Shown here: piece after piece, positions 10,539-22,980 of the stretch
Layout: each line of letters begins with the position of its first letter
Position numbering within the stretch: position 1 is the stretch's first letter
Source of the DNA: Mallotus nudiflorus
Lineage: Eukaryota > Streptophyta > Magnoliopsida > Malpighiales > Euphorbiaceae
DNA: 64,000 nt
Assembly: GCA_947683625.1 (NCBI GenBank)
Contig: CANTUR010000046.1
Location: 2,468,501-2,532,500, forward strand
Reading direction: 5' to 3'
Translations under genes and position numbers: made by a program
The notes under the pieces: generated by a model
Seen by the model: only the letters and a program-made list of their open reading frames with translations
Told to the model about the DNA's origin: nothing
Database searches by the model: none

Positions 10539-12667
10539 TAAAACAGATGTGTCGATGAATTAATGATTGGGCTGATTCACCATTTAAATGGGCTATCTTC
10601 TTGTTTTATCATCATGTGAACTACAAATTATTGTTGCAAGTTCATGGTTGTTTGTACTGGCCATTATTCGTTTAATATTTCTATTTTCTATTTTCTGGAA
10701 GCAAACAATTAATGCATGTAAAAGTGGTGCGCTTTGCACTAATACACTGGGATTTACCAGAAAATGTTCAGAGTGAATTGCTCATGAATATGTACTATTT
10801 CTTTTGTTGAATTGGTGTTGTGCTTCGAGATAATCTTGTCATTATGACCTCTTTTGTTGGCTTGATTTGTGCTTAACTATAGGATTTTTTTATTATTATT
10901 ATTATTATTTTTAACCATTGTTATCCAAAGTTGGCTAGACTTTGGTTAACTCGGTTTGACCATAATAGCACTAACTTAAAAATTGGGATCTTTTTAAGAT
11001 TTTATATGTATTAGCACAGAAAGGTATCTCAGTATGTTAAAAAAATTTCAAAATTAATGATATAACTACAACATAAATTAATATATTTTTATTTAATTTC
11101 AAAGAAAAAATAATACAAATAGATCAATTAAATATTTTTATAAAACATTTAAATTAACTAAAGAATTTGTGTGCAGAGATCTCCCTGTATGTTAAACATT
11201 CTCAAAATTACTGATAAAATAGCAATATAAATTAATATATTTTTATTTAATTTGAAGAATAAAATAATACAAATAGATCAGTTAAATATTTTTTAAAAAT
11301 TTAAATTAATTAAATAATTTTAAAAAATGGGAGTTTTTCAAGAATGTGTGTTTGTTCGTGTGTTTGTGTTTGTGCATGTGCAGGTGACATGTAAATTTTC
11401 TTTTAGAATAATAAAATATTTTTGGACTTTTAAATAATTTAAATAGGATATTAAATATTTTAGGGTAATAATTTAGGACGATTATAAGTCAATCAGAAAC
11501 TTTTGGTCTATTATTTTAATGGTCAATTAAAATATTTCAAAATGGCATTGAGATAAAATTATTATTTATTTAAGTAGAGAATATCAAAATAATTTTCTAA
11601 AATTATTTAAAATTTTGGAACTGAATTGAAAAAAGTGAAAATCACTAGGGACTGAAAAGATTAAAAGAAAAATTCTGAGTGTTAAAAAATTTATTGGACA
11701 GGTTGATGACACCAATTCCCAAAGAGAGTTACTGTAAATGAAATAGACCCCCTGGACAAACTGTGGACTACAAACTATTAAATAAAAAAAATTCACAAAT
11801 GAAAAAAAATTGTGGTTAATATATATCAATTTTTTTTTAATGAAAGATACATTTCACATATTTTTTTATTCTATAATTTTTAATTTTTAATTTAAATTAC
11901 AACTTCAGAACACAATTAATAAACTAACAAATATATTTCAAAAATAAATTATATATGAAGTAATAATAATATAATTTATGATACAATAAATCATATTATA
12001 CAAAAATCATTATCAAACTTTACAAACAAAAATTTGTCTGTACAATTTGAATGTTAAATCTGGATAAAAAAGCATAAATTGAAAAAAGTTAGAAACTACA
12101 AATTTAAACAATAATAAATGATTTTACCAAAGTTTTTATCATTCTTTTGAAGATTAGTGTATATAAAATAAAAAAAAAATTAGATAAAAATTGTAGAAGC
12201 AATTTTTTGATTTAAAATCTACAAACATTTTTCAAATTCATTCAAATATTCCAAGTTATACGAGATATATTTGCCCAACTTTTGGGCCTTTCCCTTTTCT
12301 TTTCAATTATTATTATTCTTATAGTAATAAAGAAAACCTTCAGTTATATTCTAAATTCTAAACCAATTATTAATTAAGTTCTACTTTTAAAATTATTTCA
12401 ATTTAATTTGTTAATTTTACAAATTGTATTAATTTTATTCAATTTTAATTGAAGAATCTAACTGTATTTTAAAAATTACTTTTAGATTCCTATAAGAATT
12501 TGACACTTATTAATTTTTTTATTATTTTTTCTTATAAAAAAATAAAATTTTAAAAAATGATTTTAAATTTTAATTTTGTCACTTTTGACATAAATTTAAA
12601 ACTTAATCTTTAAATATTTTGAAATTTTTTTAACGTTTTCACTAAAAAAATCTTAAATTCTAACTAG

Positions 12668-12711
<44 letters not shown>

Positions 12712-13088
12712 ATTTTAAACCGTATTATTTATAAATTTTTTTAATAAGAGCCAAAAAAACTATGAAATGAAAAAAATAAAATAAAAAAAGGCTTTTGAGA
12801 TACTAAAATATTATTAAGAGTAAAAAATATTGGATTTTTCTCTAAAATATAAAAAAAGCATTTTTTATTATTTATAGTGATAATTAAAAGTAATTAATTT
12901 TTACTTTTATTTTTTTTAGTCTATATAATAAAATGATATACAAGTTATAACTCTTTTGTGCTCTTAATATTTTTAATTAACTAGTCGATAGCTTGCGCAT
13001 AGCACGGGTTAGTATAAAAATAATTGTAATGCACTTACAGTATTTGGTAGTATATCAACATGATGAAAAATTAATATTGCATAATATA
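10539..13088. other. 3' flank of the terpene synthase and AT-rich intergenic DNA
   Basis: The first about 250 bp after the stop is the likely 3' UTR; I see no unambiguous polyadenylation signal. The rest is AT-rich with no coding homology. It includes a duplicated segment (11022-11320, listed separately) and a (TA)n tract at about 12669-12709. Short reading frames here have no recognisable family. Confidence 0.5.
11022..11320. repeat. direct duplication of an approximately 150-bp AT-rich segment
   Basis: Copy 1 (about 11022-11165) and copy 2 (about 11178-11320) share in order GTATGTTAAA, CTCAAAATTA or CAAAATTAATGATA, ATAAATTAATATATTTTTAT, TTAATTT, AATACAAATAGATCA and TTAAATATTTTT. They differ by scattered substitutions and small indels, so the duplication is not recent. 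Confidence 0.7.
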
Positions 13089-15142
13089 TGTTGACACTTT
13101 AGTCGGCCCACGAGTGAAGCCCAATGAAGAAAATTTAAGCAAAATCAACCTAGTAGTGCAAAACTTAGCCTCATTTTCCCTTAATGGGACAATTACTCAA
13201 GAAAATTTTTTGATGAGTCACTAAAATGGTTGCCTTAGTGGTACTAAACTATTTTTTATATAGCGGAAAAAACCACATTGTGACACAATTCTCTCCATGA
13301 TTTTGTGTGGAAAGACATTGAAAATCACTGTGAACTTAGAGAAGATGAAAGAGAAATGGTGGATGATGATTTTTGGAGAGAGAGGATAAAAAGGAGAGAG
13401 AATCACAGTGATAGAGAGGAGACTCATGACAATAACAAAAAAATAACGTAAAAGATAAAGAGAGTTGAGAAAGAGGAAGAAAAGAGCTCTAAGAATAAAA
13501 AAGCAAAAGGAGGAGGAACACAAAGAGGCTTTTGGCTTGAGGGGCAAAAGAGGTTGGCTTGGCACTATTTGAGACCCATTGCATCCTTTTAAAAGAATTT
13601 CTAAAGGTCAAGATAGGGAGTTGAAACCATTGTTGCAAACAGTAATCTCATTTACTTAAATTTTTTTATTTATTTCATTTTAAGTTGTTGTACCATCTTT
13701 TAAATTATAAATAGGTCGATACATTATTTCTTTGTCTCTTTAAATTAAGATTATCATCACTGCAAACCATTTTTTGTTTCCGTTTAAAGTATTATTTTTG
13801 AAATCAGATTTAAAATTTGCTATACAATCAGTGACGCCCTATTGCATTCAGGCGACACCTGATTGTGATAAGGTGTCACCATAGTGGCAGAAATATAGAA
13901 CTTCCTTTTTCTTATTTTTTATTTTTTGCTTTAATGAGTTGATGTTAATGTTTTGTTGGTTTTACGGTTCCTCTTGGCAATATAATTAGAAGTTTTATAT
14001 ATTTATATATATTGAGTCATTTATGTTCACATGTGCATTCTGTTGGTCATTTGATACAGTTAATCATTTATTTTTTTATTCTTTCCTATGCATTTTAATT
14101 CTGTTTTTAAGTAAATGAAAATGTTAATCATTCATTTGTTTATATTCTGTCATTTACCTCTCGTTTAATCAAGATCGTTCTGTCCATATTTCATGTTATT
14201 TGTTTGAGAGTTTTTAGTGTTTGTTAATTAGTTAAAGATTTATAGTTTTGTTTATTAATTTTGCATGATCAATCATTTAATTTATTATTATCTTGTTTAA
14301 TTCCATTGTTGGCCACTTTAAAGCAGCTTAATGATTTTTTGATTTATTAGGGTCATTGTTTTTAGCGCATGATTTTTAGATGTATTTAGTGCCTGTAATA
14401 TTTTATGTTTAATTCTGATTTTAATATTTGTGAGAATAACTCTATTATTTCTTTTGTAAGTTTTTATGGAGAATTAATCTATATTTTAGCTTTTCAGGGT
14501 TGATATATTTAAGTGACAATTTGGTCACCATATATTAACCTTAGTTTTAGATTTCTTATTTTTATTTTTATTTTTATTTTATGTTTATCTTGTACATGGA
14601 AAATGTTGTAATCTTTTTTTCTCCCCCCATTTCTTTGCATGCGTGTTTTTATTTTATATTTCTTCTGCATGAGCACTTTATTTTATTTCTTTATGTTGTC
14701 AACTTGTTTTATTTATTCTGTTATTGTAGCTTGAATGCATGATATGGTGAATGATGGGCTTAATTGCATGCAATTGGAATTAATTAACCACATGAACTTA
14801 ATTGTAAAATTTGAGAATTATATAGTAGAAATTGCAATTTGCATGTAAATAAAAATAATAATTAAATAATTAAATGTTATAAAAACACAAATGGAGGCCA
14901 ACCGTAAGGTTGAGTGGACATTCCAAAAGTCTATATCCAGTTTCTGAACCCAATCTCTGAGGACAGCTACTGGAGCCTTCAGTGGGATCCCGTTGCTGTA
15001 AAGTGTGTCCCGGGTCTCATTTGGATGACGAATTTATCTGCAATTTGGGCTATAAGCCCCTGTTGTATTTGCTAGTAGGCCCTGGGCTTACACAGTGTTG
15101 TAGTCGTTGAACATTTGGGTGCATGTTGAACCCCACCCTACA
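13089..15142 (+). mobile_element. 5' LTR of Tat-like element C
   Basis: It starts TGTTGACAC and ends CACCCTACA, one base before the TGGCAACTCC primer site. It aligns along its length to 22740-24320 plus 38743-39375: shared blocks include CAATGAAGAAAAT, the GGAGAGAGAGGATAAAAAGGA block (about 13374), TTAATCAAGATCGTTCTGTC (about 14165) and the TGGTCACCATATA block (about 14522). A short inverted repeat (GACACCT...AGGTGTC) lies near 13852-13877. Upstream bases 13084-13088 are ATATA, but AT richness on both sides prevents firm target-duplication assignment. Confidence 0.7.
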
Positions 15143-15143
15143 G

Positions 15144-15153
15144 TGGCAACTCC
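15144..15153 (+). other. primer-binding site of element C
   Basis: TGGCAACTCC follows the LTR end CTACA after one base. It resembles the TGGCGACTC-type site common in Tat/Ogre elements, one base off. Identification of the tRNA is from family knowledge, not tested here. Confidence 0.55.
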
Positions 15154-15818
15154 AATAAGGATAGAGAAATTGATTCCAGTGTTTTGTATTTTATCATTTT
15201 TAATTATTTTTTGTTATTTCTTTTGCATTCACAATACCTTTTTCACACACTAAGCACATAGTCCCAAATAACCCAACAATAGTCATTTCTTTGCTCTATG
15301 TGTTTTACTCAAACTTAGTGGTAGGGTATTTGGCTATTGTCACTCATAACACTTATTATCCCATGTCGTGCGTACCTTTGAGTGGGGAGCCATAATGGAG
15401 GTATATAGCTGTGAGAATCGAAGCATTTTCACCCAAAACTCAACTCATGTAATGACCTAGCAATTTCTCTTAGGTTTTTTTTTCCAAAATCAATGTGTTT
15501 GATAACATATAGTAGTTCTCTCTATAAAGCCTAAGCCCATTACTACTTCAAGTTAGGTGTTTTTATGCCCACTATGATCCACTATATTGGACTTTGGCTT
15601 TATTCAGAGAAATTACTACTTGTTTGTTATCGCCTTGAGAGTTAACTTACATATGTTGGTTTTGTTATCCCTTGATGATAATCAAAACCCAAACCAAAAA
15701 TTCTAGGATAAGAGACTCACCATTGAACACATGTGTGGGAGGAATAAGGTTGGAAGGCTTCACTATATGATATGCTTGTGTTTGTAAATAAATAATTACA
15801 AATAATTTTGCATTTCGT
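15154..15818. other. leader of element C, noncoding
   Basis: Sequence between the primer-binding site and the first recognisable gag residues. No protein homology was seen on either strand. It is less AT-rich than flanking host DNA. Confidence 0.4.
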
Positions 15819-16778
15819 GTGTACATGACATTCATTGTAAATTCTTTAAAAAATACATTTTTCATAGCTATAAGCCTCTTCTTGTTTGTAAGCATATTAA
15901 AGGTAAATTTGGCCCACCAATATCAAGGATCCAATCAAATAATTAAGACTACTTTAGAAGGAATCAAAATGTTAGGACCCTCTAATTTTGATGTTGAATC
16001 TTTCAAGCAAGAAATTTTGAGAGAAATTAGGGATGACACGTGACAAATAATTAGAGACATGGTTGTTAAAATGGTAAAGAAGATGCCCTTTAATAAAGAA
16101 GACTCTAAAAATAGAATTATTCTTGGTGAACCATTGAAAGAAAAATTAAAGGCACCTGTAGATCCTACTGAGTTAGAATGGATAAAAATATGAAAAGGTA
16201 AATGGATAAAAAAACATACTATGATAAAAAAGCATAGGCTCAATCCTAACTTTGCCAACCTAGACCTTGATTTAGAGGATGAAGAACCATTGCCTCTAAA
16301 ATACAAATTCCCAAATATGAGGAAATACTCTAGCATTGATGATCCTCACCTGCACCTGAAGCAATATGTCACCTATATGAAGGCCATTGGGTTATCTAAA
16401 GCTCAGATTATTAAGCAATTTCTACTATCCCTAGAAGGAGCTACTATTAAGTAGTACTACACTCTAGATGAAAATGTTCAACAAGACTAGAGAGAGTTAT
16501 TTTTAGCCTTTATAAAGCATTATATGTTCAATTCTCAATTTGAAGTCTCCTTTCATGAGCTACAAAATATGAAACAAAGATCTAATAAGTCCTTCATAAG
16601 TTTATTGAATAGATGAAGAGGAAAGTTTGCTCAAATGAAGCATATACCTGTAGAATTAGACCAACTGATTATAGCCATAGAAGCATGCATTCCACCTTTG
16701 GCCAATAAGTTAAAGTACATAAGCATAAGGGACTTCAAAAGTTATATCATTTTGGAGTACAAATTAAAGCTGACTTGA
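15819..16778 (+). pseudogene. gag relic of Tat-like element C
   Basis: Gag proteins package retrotransposon RNA into particles. A single frame from about 15819 to the stop at 16776-16778 encodes a gag capsid-type protein. Family features are KYKFPNMRKYSSIDDPHLHL (about 16299), FLLSLEGATIK, YYTLDENVQQD, IKHYMFNSQFEV, ELQNMKQRSNKSF and IPVELDQLIIAIE, in the usual order for the retrotransposon gag domain. The N-terminal part (about 15909-16190) contains GPSNFDVESFKQEILREI. Five in-frame stops interrupt the frame (16041, 16192, 16452, 16488 and 16614) but there are no frameshifts in the capsid part. The last three stops sit where family members usually have tryptophan. No zinc knuckle, protease or pol follows. 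The protein cannot be made. Confidence 0.7.
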
Positions 16779-18387
16779 ATTTGAACACTCGTGAATGATT
16801 ATTGTCTTTGAATGATTATTATCCTTTAAGATTATAATAATTCAAAATAATGTTTTGATATAACAATTTTTCTTTAGGGCTAATAAATGTTTGATTGCAT
16901 GATTTACATGATTATAAACTTGTAATGACTATGCATGTAACCTTATGCTTGAATGAGAGAGAGATTCAAAAGAAAAGAAAAAGAAAAAGAAAAACCACAT
17001 CAAGGGGAGTAAATGTCATAATTGACTTTCAATTTCCCTTCGAGTACTTTCAAACCTCAGCTTTTCCTAAAATGAATTCACTATATTCACCAAGAAAGAG
17101 AAAAGAAACAAAGAAAAAAGAATGAATAAAGAAAAAGAAAAAAAAATCTTTGTTTGTGCCATCAACATTAAAAAAAGGTCGATCTTATAAAACCCTTCAA
17201 AAGTCCTGACAATTCATTCTAAAATGAAATTCCTACCGATTATGAGTTAAAAAATAGTTGGTCAGAAAACCCGCAAAGCTCTTATTAATAATAAGGATAA
17301 TGTAGTATGCTTAATTATAATAAAGGAGTAATCATGTAAGATAGTCATGACCGACATAATGTCAGCACGTAAAGTGTCAAACATGGACATTTTATAAGTT
17401 TTATAAGAATCAATAGTGTGAGTGACATCAAAATCCGACAATCAATAGCAGGAGCATTGAGTGATCAACTGCTAAAATGGTAACATGAACATTGAGCATA
17501 ACAAAATAGTGATTAATCATCATCATAAACTTACAACCACCTAGCTAGGTTGAAAACTCTTAGAAAAGGAACAACCTAAGCAAAAAGGGAAAATAAAAAA
17601 AGAAAAAATGAAAGACCCAGCTAGGTATGAAAACTCTCAAAAAGGGGTGACCTAGGTAAAAGACAGAATATAAAATAAAATTGGTTGCATTTTTCATTTT
17701 GAGAAGAGAAGTTTGAGAAATCATAAGATTATGTTTCATGGTGCAAGATTAACAGGGTTTATCAATTCCTCAAATAAGGGGAAATTTTAAGATCATATGA
17801 TATGTTATGCCTTAAGAGTGACAAATTCTTTTAATAAATTCTTAAACTATGGGGCAAACAAAGTGTCTCTTTCACACTAAAGACCAAGCATAACCGTCCT
17901 ATGAAAATGAAGCATTCTTATAAGACAACCAAGCAAAGGACACGTGTTATTATCATCATCCCAGTTTAATTATGAGGGCATCTCAAATTTTGTTCCATAT
18001 GATAATACTAGTCTCAATGACAGTCTCTGATAGACTCAACTTTTAAACTTAGATTCTTTGATAGATGAGGGCCAATTATCGAAGATTAGCTCTAAACAGA
18101 AAAGGCACTTAGCTAATTAATGCATTGCTTATTTTTTTGACTATTGGCTCATGCATACATGAAATTGTTTACAAAAGTATTTACACATCTCATACATGTG
18201 CTCATAAGAATAATGCATGTTTTCCATAAATATTGCACACACCACATAAGCTTGTGTTGTCAAATCACTTCCAAAAGCTTTTGGAGATCACAATCATGAA
18301 TTCATAAGTTTTGAATGTTTCTGAATATGTTTTTTAAAGAGTGAGCTAGCTCTAGTGCATAGGATGCAATTTTTCTATAATTATTTA
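16779..18387. other. noncoding middle of element C (no pol)
   Basis: This is where protease, reverse transcriptase and integrase should lie, but no homology is visible in any frame. It contains a purine-rich run (about 16960-17150) and two related blocks with CTAGCTAGGTTGAAAACTCT...CCTAAGCAAAA (about 17540-17585) and CCAGCTAGGTATGAAAACTC...CCTAGGTAAAA (about 17618-17662). Such motif pairs are familiar from the 3' noncoding part of Tat/Ogre elements, which supports the lineage call by inference. Confidence 0.5.
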
Positions 18388-21300
18388 CTTGACGGCCCAG
18401 AGGCTATATGGTGCATTCTAATTAATCTTGCTCGTCAGCCGTGAGACTATAGACTTATGATGCTTTCTAGTTGACCCTATCTGATGCCCCAAAGGATATA
18501 CGACATTTGGTTGATCTTGCTTGATGCCTCAAAGACTATATGGCACATTTTGCTTGACTTTTCTGAAGCTCCAAAGACTATATGGCATTTGGTTTATCTT
18601 GCCTAATGCCTCAAAGGCTATATGACACATTTTGCTTCACTTGTCTAAAGCCCTAAAGGCTAAACTACTTGATGCCTTAGAGGCTATATGGCTTATTTGG
18701 ATTTGTCCTACCTGATGCCCTAGAGGCTATATGACATGTTTTTTATTGATCTTACTTGATGTCGCAAAGGCTACATGACACATTTTGATTGACCTTGCCT
18801 GATGCCCTAAAGGCTATATGACATCTCTTTAGTTTCCCTCACCTGAGGCTCCTGAGGCTAAATGGCATTGTCACGACCCGAACCCGAGGGCACGTGATCG
18901 GCACTAGGGAATGGGTAAGCATAAGGCCCCCGAAACCCGTAGTAAGCCTAAAGGAAAAAGAAAATAAAACCATTCACATATTAAACTTTACTTTAAAACA
19001 AAACACATTATCAAACTGATTTTTCTCAGAATACACAAATTCATTTGCTTAAATAATAATGTATTTCAACATCTCATATTATAAATCAGAGAACCTTATA
19101 CACAAACGTGGTTATACATAAATAAATTACACAATTATGTTTAAACCCTACAAATATGTAATACATATACTACTGCAGCAACCTAGATTAGTACACAATA
19201 TAGCTCATAATGACCCACATAAAATAACTGGTGAAGAAGAAATCCGGCGCAGAGGTAGTCTGAGGTCGAACTCCCAAGCTCCTGAAAAAAATAAATTGAG
19301 GGGAATCAGACCTCACTGAGTAAGTCCATAAAAGAGCTGTACAGTTTGAAAACCTTTTTGAAAACTATATATATTTATAGTGAAAATAATTTATAATATA
19401 TAAGTATAGCTTTTGGAAAATCTTGGTAGAACCCTAAACCCAAGTCTAATCGGCCAACTGGGCCCACTTATTCCAACTAGACTACCGGTCCTCGAGAGCA
19501 AGGGTATCAACCGAGGCACCAAGTCGTAGTCATTCACTTAATCCAACTATATGGCTCTGGCGGTCCCCGAGAGCTAAGGCATCAACCGAGGCACCCACCC
19601 CAGTCCATCATTGACTTTCCAATCACTGGCGGTCCCCGAGAGCAAAGGCATCTACCGAGGCACCCATCCCAGTTTAACATTCATCAATCATACAGTTATC
19701 AGATCCATCTCTCAATCTCTACCATGTGCACATAGTCCTGGTGAGGCCCACCAGGTAGCTCGTTCTACCAAAATTCCTCAAATCGATTTTAAATAAATAA
19801 TTTGCATTTAAATCGCAAATGATAGCCTTAAATTAAATAAATCATATGATCAATATAATAAAAATACGAGCGCATGCATTCTTTAAACAAACATACACAC
19901 AGATCATTTTATCGACTTACAGGATGAATGGGAAGGCTGACGACCATGCGTCTGCCTCGGTCTCACGGCTTCTGCTCCGATATGCTCTAAAAGAAAACAA
20001 TGAATCGACTTTTTAAAACACGACTAAGGAATCAAATTCAGGAATCAACAAAGTAATAAAATTCCAGATTGACTCGATGAAAAACCGGATGAGACTCGAC
20101 AGACAGGAGTTAACCTAACTAACGGTAGGAATTTTTACGGATATCACGTTTTACGAGAAAATCTACCGAAATTTCGGCAGAGTCTCCTCTGTAAAACGGA
20201 CATCTCTCTACCAAAAAGTAGAGCCAGACCTGCATAGAAAATGCACTTCTAATTCCAAAACCATTCACACTCGAGTCGGGCTCCCAAAACACAATTTGCC
20301 CCGATCGAGATCACAACTCAAATACAATATCAAAAATTAATAATATCTGTTTATTAAATACATATATCATATACATACATACTAGAATAGATGAAAATTA
20401 TATAAAATCTTCATTATTCAAAATTGAGCAATTAAATTTTTATTCCAATCATATCAAAATTATAATTATAGCCCAAATTAAAACTAGTGCAATGTATTAT
20501 ATGTATATATATGTATATTGGGAATTTGATAATCAAAATTTACACTACCTAGGAAATTATGTCAATTAATTTATAAAAATTATCTAAACCCTTTAATTAT
20601 TAATAAAACTAATTAAAATATATATTTATCATATTTAGTGTAAAATTACATTTTTACCCCCCTAAAGTACATAATTTACTTAATGAGTTTTTAATACTGA
20701 AAATAATTCCTTAAAATTATTTAATCATGTCAAAAATTCATTTTCTCAAGATACATTTTCTTAATATAATTAAAACATTTAATTAACCAACAAATTTTCT
20801 CCCAAAAATATTATTTACTCTAAAAATCAATTTTTCTTTTTTGGCATAAACTCAAATATATTTATAAAAATAGTATAAAAAATCTCAAAAATTATGATTT
20901 GAGTTCTAAAATTCATATTTTTCACTAATAACCTCATTTATCAAGTTTCATAACCTTTTTAACCAAAATTCCAAAAATTAGCCTAATTATTTAATTTTGA
21001 CATAATGTATAAAAATTCCAAAAAAAATTGTATAATCTTCTTAAAATTATCTACCTTACCCTAAAATTAATTTCAACACTTAATATCACCAAAATGTCAA
21101 TTATCATTATTATTTTCCATTTTTATAATTAATTCCCGAAAATTCCTAAAAAATTATTTAAATATCCAAAATTCACCAAAAATGAAAATAAATTCCAAAA
21201 ATTATACAAAAATTCCTAGAGGTAGATTAAGCTACTAGGAATCACATTTGTAAAGGGAGTTTGCATGAATCAAGCTAGATTAAGTTAAAAAAAATTTCGA

Positions 21301-21820
21301 AACCCTAGAGTTCACAAACTGAAAATCAACCAAAACTCAATCAATTCATGATCAAAGCTTAAACAAAGGTTAGATTAAGCCTCACCGGTGCAAGGGGAGG
21401 AGATTGGCACCGGAATGGAGGAAAATGGTGGTCGGACGAAGCTTGGGTGAGTTAGAGCAAAACTCTCGGCTTTCTTCTTTCCAGCAGCTTCCGGCGGCTC
21501 TGCAGGTGGCCGGAGGCGAGGGAGAAGGAAGAGGGAGTAGCAGACGGCGGCCGGAGGTGGGGGAGGCACAGTGACGATGGTGGTCGAAGGATTCGCGAAG
21601 GTGGGGAGGAGGGAGCTCGGTTCTGCCTTCTTCCTCTTCAAAACATACATATACTTATATATATATATATATACGTATATATATTTATATACTATACTTA
21701 TTATACTACATTATGACTATATACATATATACCATATATATATATATATCATATATAAATACACATATATATATATACACAAGTATATAATTACACTTTA
21801 TACTATATTATATACATATA

Positions 21821-21857
<37 letters not shown>

Positions 21858-21988
21858 GTGAATAGATATGCACATTTAAATTAATATTTATCCTAAAATA
21901 TAATGTTAACAAAATTTTATACTTTAATATACTGCAAATTAACTATTAATAGTACTTCTCGAGAAAAATGTGTCCCTTAATATTGAAA

Positions 21989-22072
<84 letters not shown>

Positions 22073-22225
22073 GGGTATTACAGGCATCTTTTTAGTTACC
22101 CTTACCTGATGCCCAAGAGGCTATATGACATTTTTTCAGTTGCCCTCGCCAGACGCCCTAGAGGCTATATAGTGCAATTTTTAGTTAACCTCATTTGACA
22201 CTAAAAGTGGCTATAAGACTCTTAT
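18388..22225 (+). repeat. minisatellite of about 42-bp units in element C, split by a solo LTR
   Basis: Imperfect units of the form CTTGATGCCYYAAAGGCTATATGGCACATTT plus about 12 bases recur roughly eleven times from 18388 to 18868 and about three more times from 22083 to 22225. The run is one array cut in two by the LTR at 18869-22082. Tandem repeats between coding region and 3' LTR are characteristic of Tat/Ogre elements. Confidence 0.85.
18869..22082 (-). mobile_element. solo LTR of a Tekay-type element (D1) with GGCAT target duplication
   Basis: It begins TGTCACGACCCGAACCCGAG and ends GGGTATTACA on the plus strand, i.e. TG...CA on the minus strand, its sense strand. Identical 5-bp duplications GGCAT flank it at 18864-18868 and 22083-22087, so both ends are exact. 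At 3214 bp it contains only LTR sequence, as left by recombination between the two LTRs of a full element. It holds three hairpin modules (about 19480-19675), the CGTTTTAC/GTAAAACG stem, an acceptor-like TTTTCTATGCAG (ending at 20230 on the minus strand), a donor-like CACCGGTGAG (about 21381-21390), a GC-rich leader (about 21385-21640) and (TA)n tracts (about 21655-21850 and 21993-22060). Confidence 0.92.
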
Positions 22226-22279
22226 ATTGTGTGACATATTAGCATTAACAACATAAATTTACATGTTTGAGTGAAATTC

Positions 22280-22600
22280 CTTATTTTTAAACCTCTTAAG
22301 TTGTACCTCAAGGATGACAAACAAAATAATCTCAAATCCCTTAATTAATACATCAAGATGGACGAAGACAGAACTCACTAATTAAAGAATTAAAATTCAC
22401 CTTTCATATTGTACTTTGAAGATGACGGTACATAAGATAGAATTTGTTGGTTGAAGTATCATATTTCACCTTTTAGATAGTATTTTGAAGAAGATGGTGC
22501 AAAAGTTCAACTTTCAAACTATACTCCAAAGATGACGATGTAGAAAATAGAGTTTACTAATTAAAAATTCTTAAATTGTATAACGAGGTTGATGGCATTG
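22280..22600 (+). repeat. second tandem repeat of element C, units about 75-85 bp
   Basis: Phrases of the type TATACTCCAAAGATGACGAT, followed by an AGATAGAATTT-like block, an ACTAATTAAA-like block and TTCACCTTT, recur four to five times with many substitutions (for example about 22303, 22354, 22417, 22476 and 22522). They occupy the space just before the polypurine tract. Confidence 0.6.
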
Positions 22601-22720
22601 AGATAGAAAATCTAATTATTATCTTTTATCGGACATTAGGCTCTGAAAGTTTATGTCCTTTTAATTGTTTGCATCTATACTTTTTCATAAATTTTATTTC
22701 ACTGCTTGCATTTCAATTTT

Positions 22721-22739
22721 TGAAAAGCAGGGAACAAAT
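22721..22739 (+). other. candidate polypurine tract of element C
   Basis: Purine-rich GAAAAGCAGGGAACAAAT immediately precedes the 3' LTR start TGTTGACACC, the expected position of the plus-strand primer. It is interrupted by two pyrimidines, so the call is positional. Confidence 0.5.
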
Positions 22740-22889
22740 TGTTGACACCAGGTTTGATCGACCCACAAGAGAAGCCCAATGAAGAAAATCCAAGCAAAAT
22801 GAGTCCAGTAGTGCAAAGCCCAACCTCCTTTTCACTTAATAGGCCAATGTCCCAAGAAAGTCTTCTAATGAGTCATTAAGACAATAGCC

Positions 22890-22980
22890 TTAGCATTGAG
22901 GCGGTGCACCTTAACACTAAGGTGGTAGCCTAGCATTGAGGTGGTGTGCCTTAATACTAAGGCGGTGCGCCTTATCAATG
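22890..22980 (+). repeat. short tandem repeat (about 20-bp units) inside the 3' LTR of element C
   Basis: Four imperfect units alternate between CATTGAGGCGGTGCACCTTA and ACACTAAGGTGGTAGCCT types. The corresponding place in the 5' LTR (about 13225-13250) has only one related unit, so expansion happened in this copy after insertion or in its template. Confidence 0.75.

Noticed and set aside
12960..13012. GCTTGCGCATAGCACGGGTT block resembling the end of a transposon
   Set aside because: A single short GC-rich motif in AT-rich DNA, with no matching second end or coding remnant that I could find.
13221..13565. Minus-strand Phe/Leu-rich frame with a similar frame at 23055-23351, suggesting a conserved small membrane protein
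   Set aside because: Both are at the same place in the two LTRs of element C; the purine-rich sense strand makes such antisense frames open by composition.
18388..18868. Regularly spaced repeats resembling a CRISPR array
   Set aside because: Units are contiguous imperfect minisatellite copies without unique spacers, inside a plant retrotransposon.
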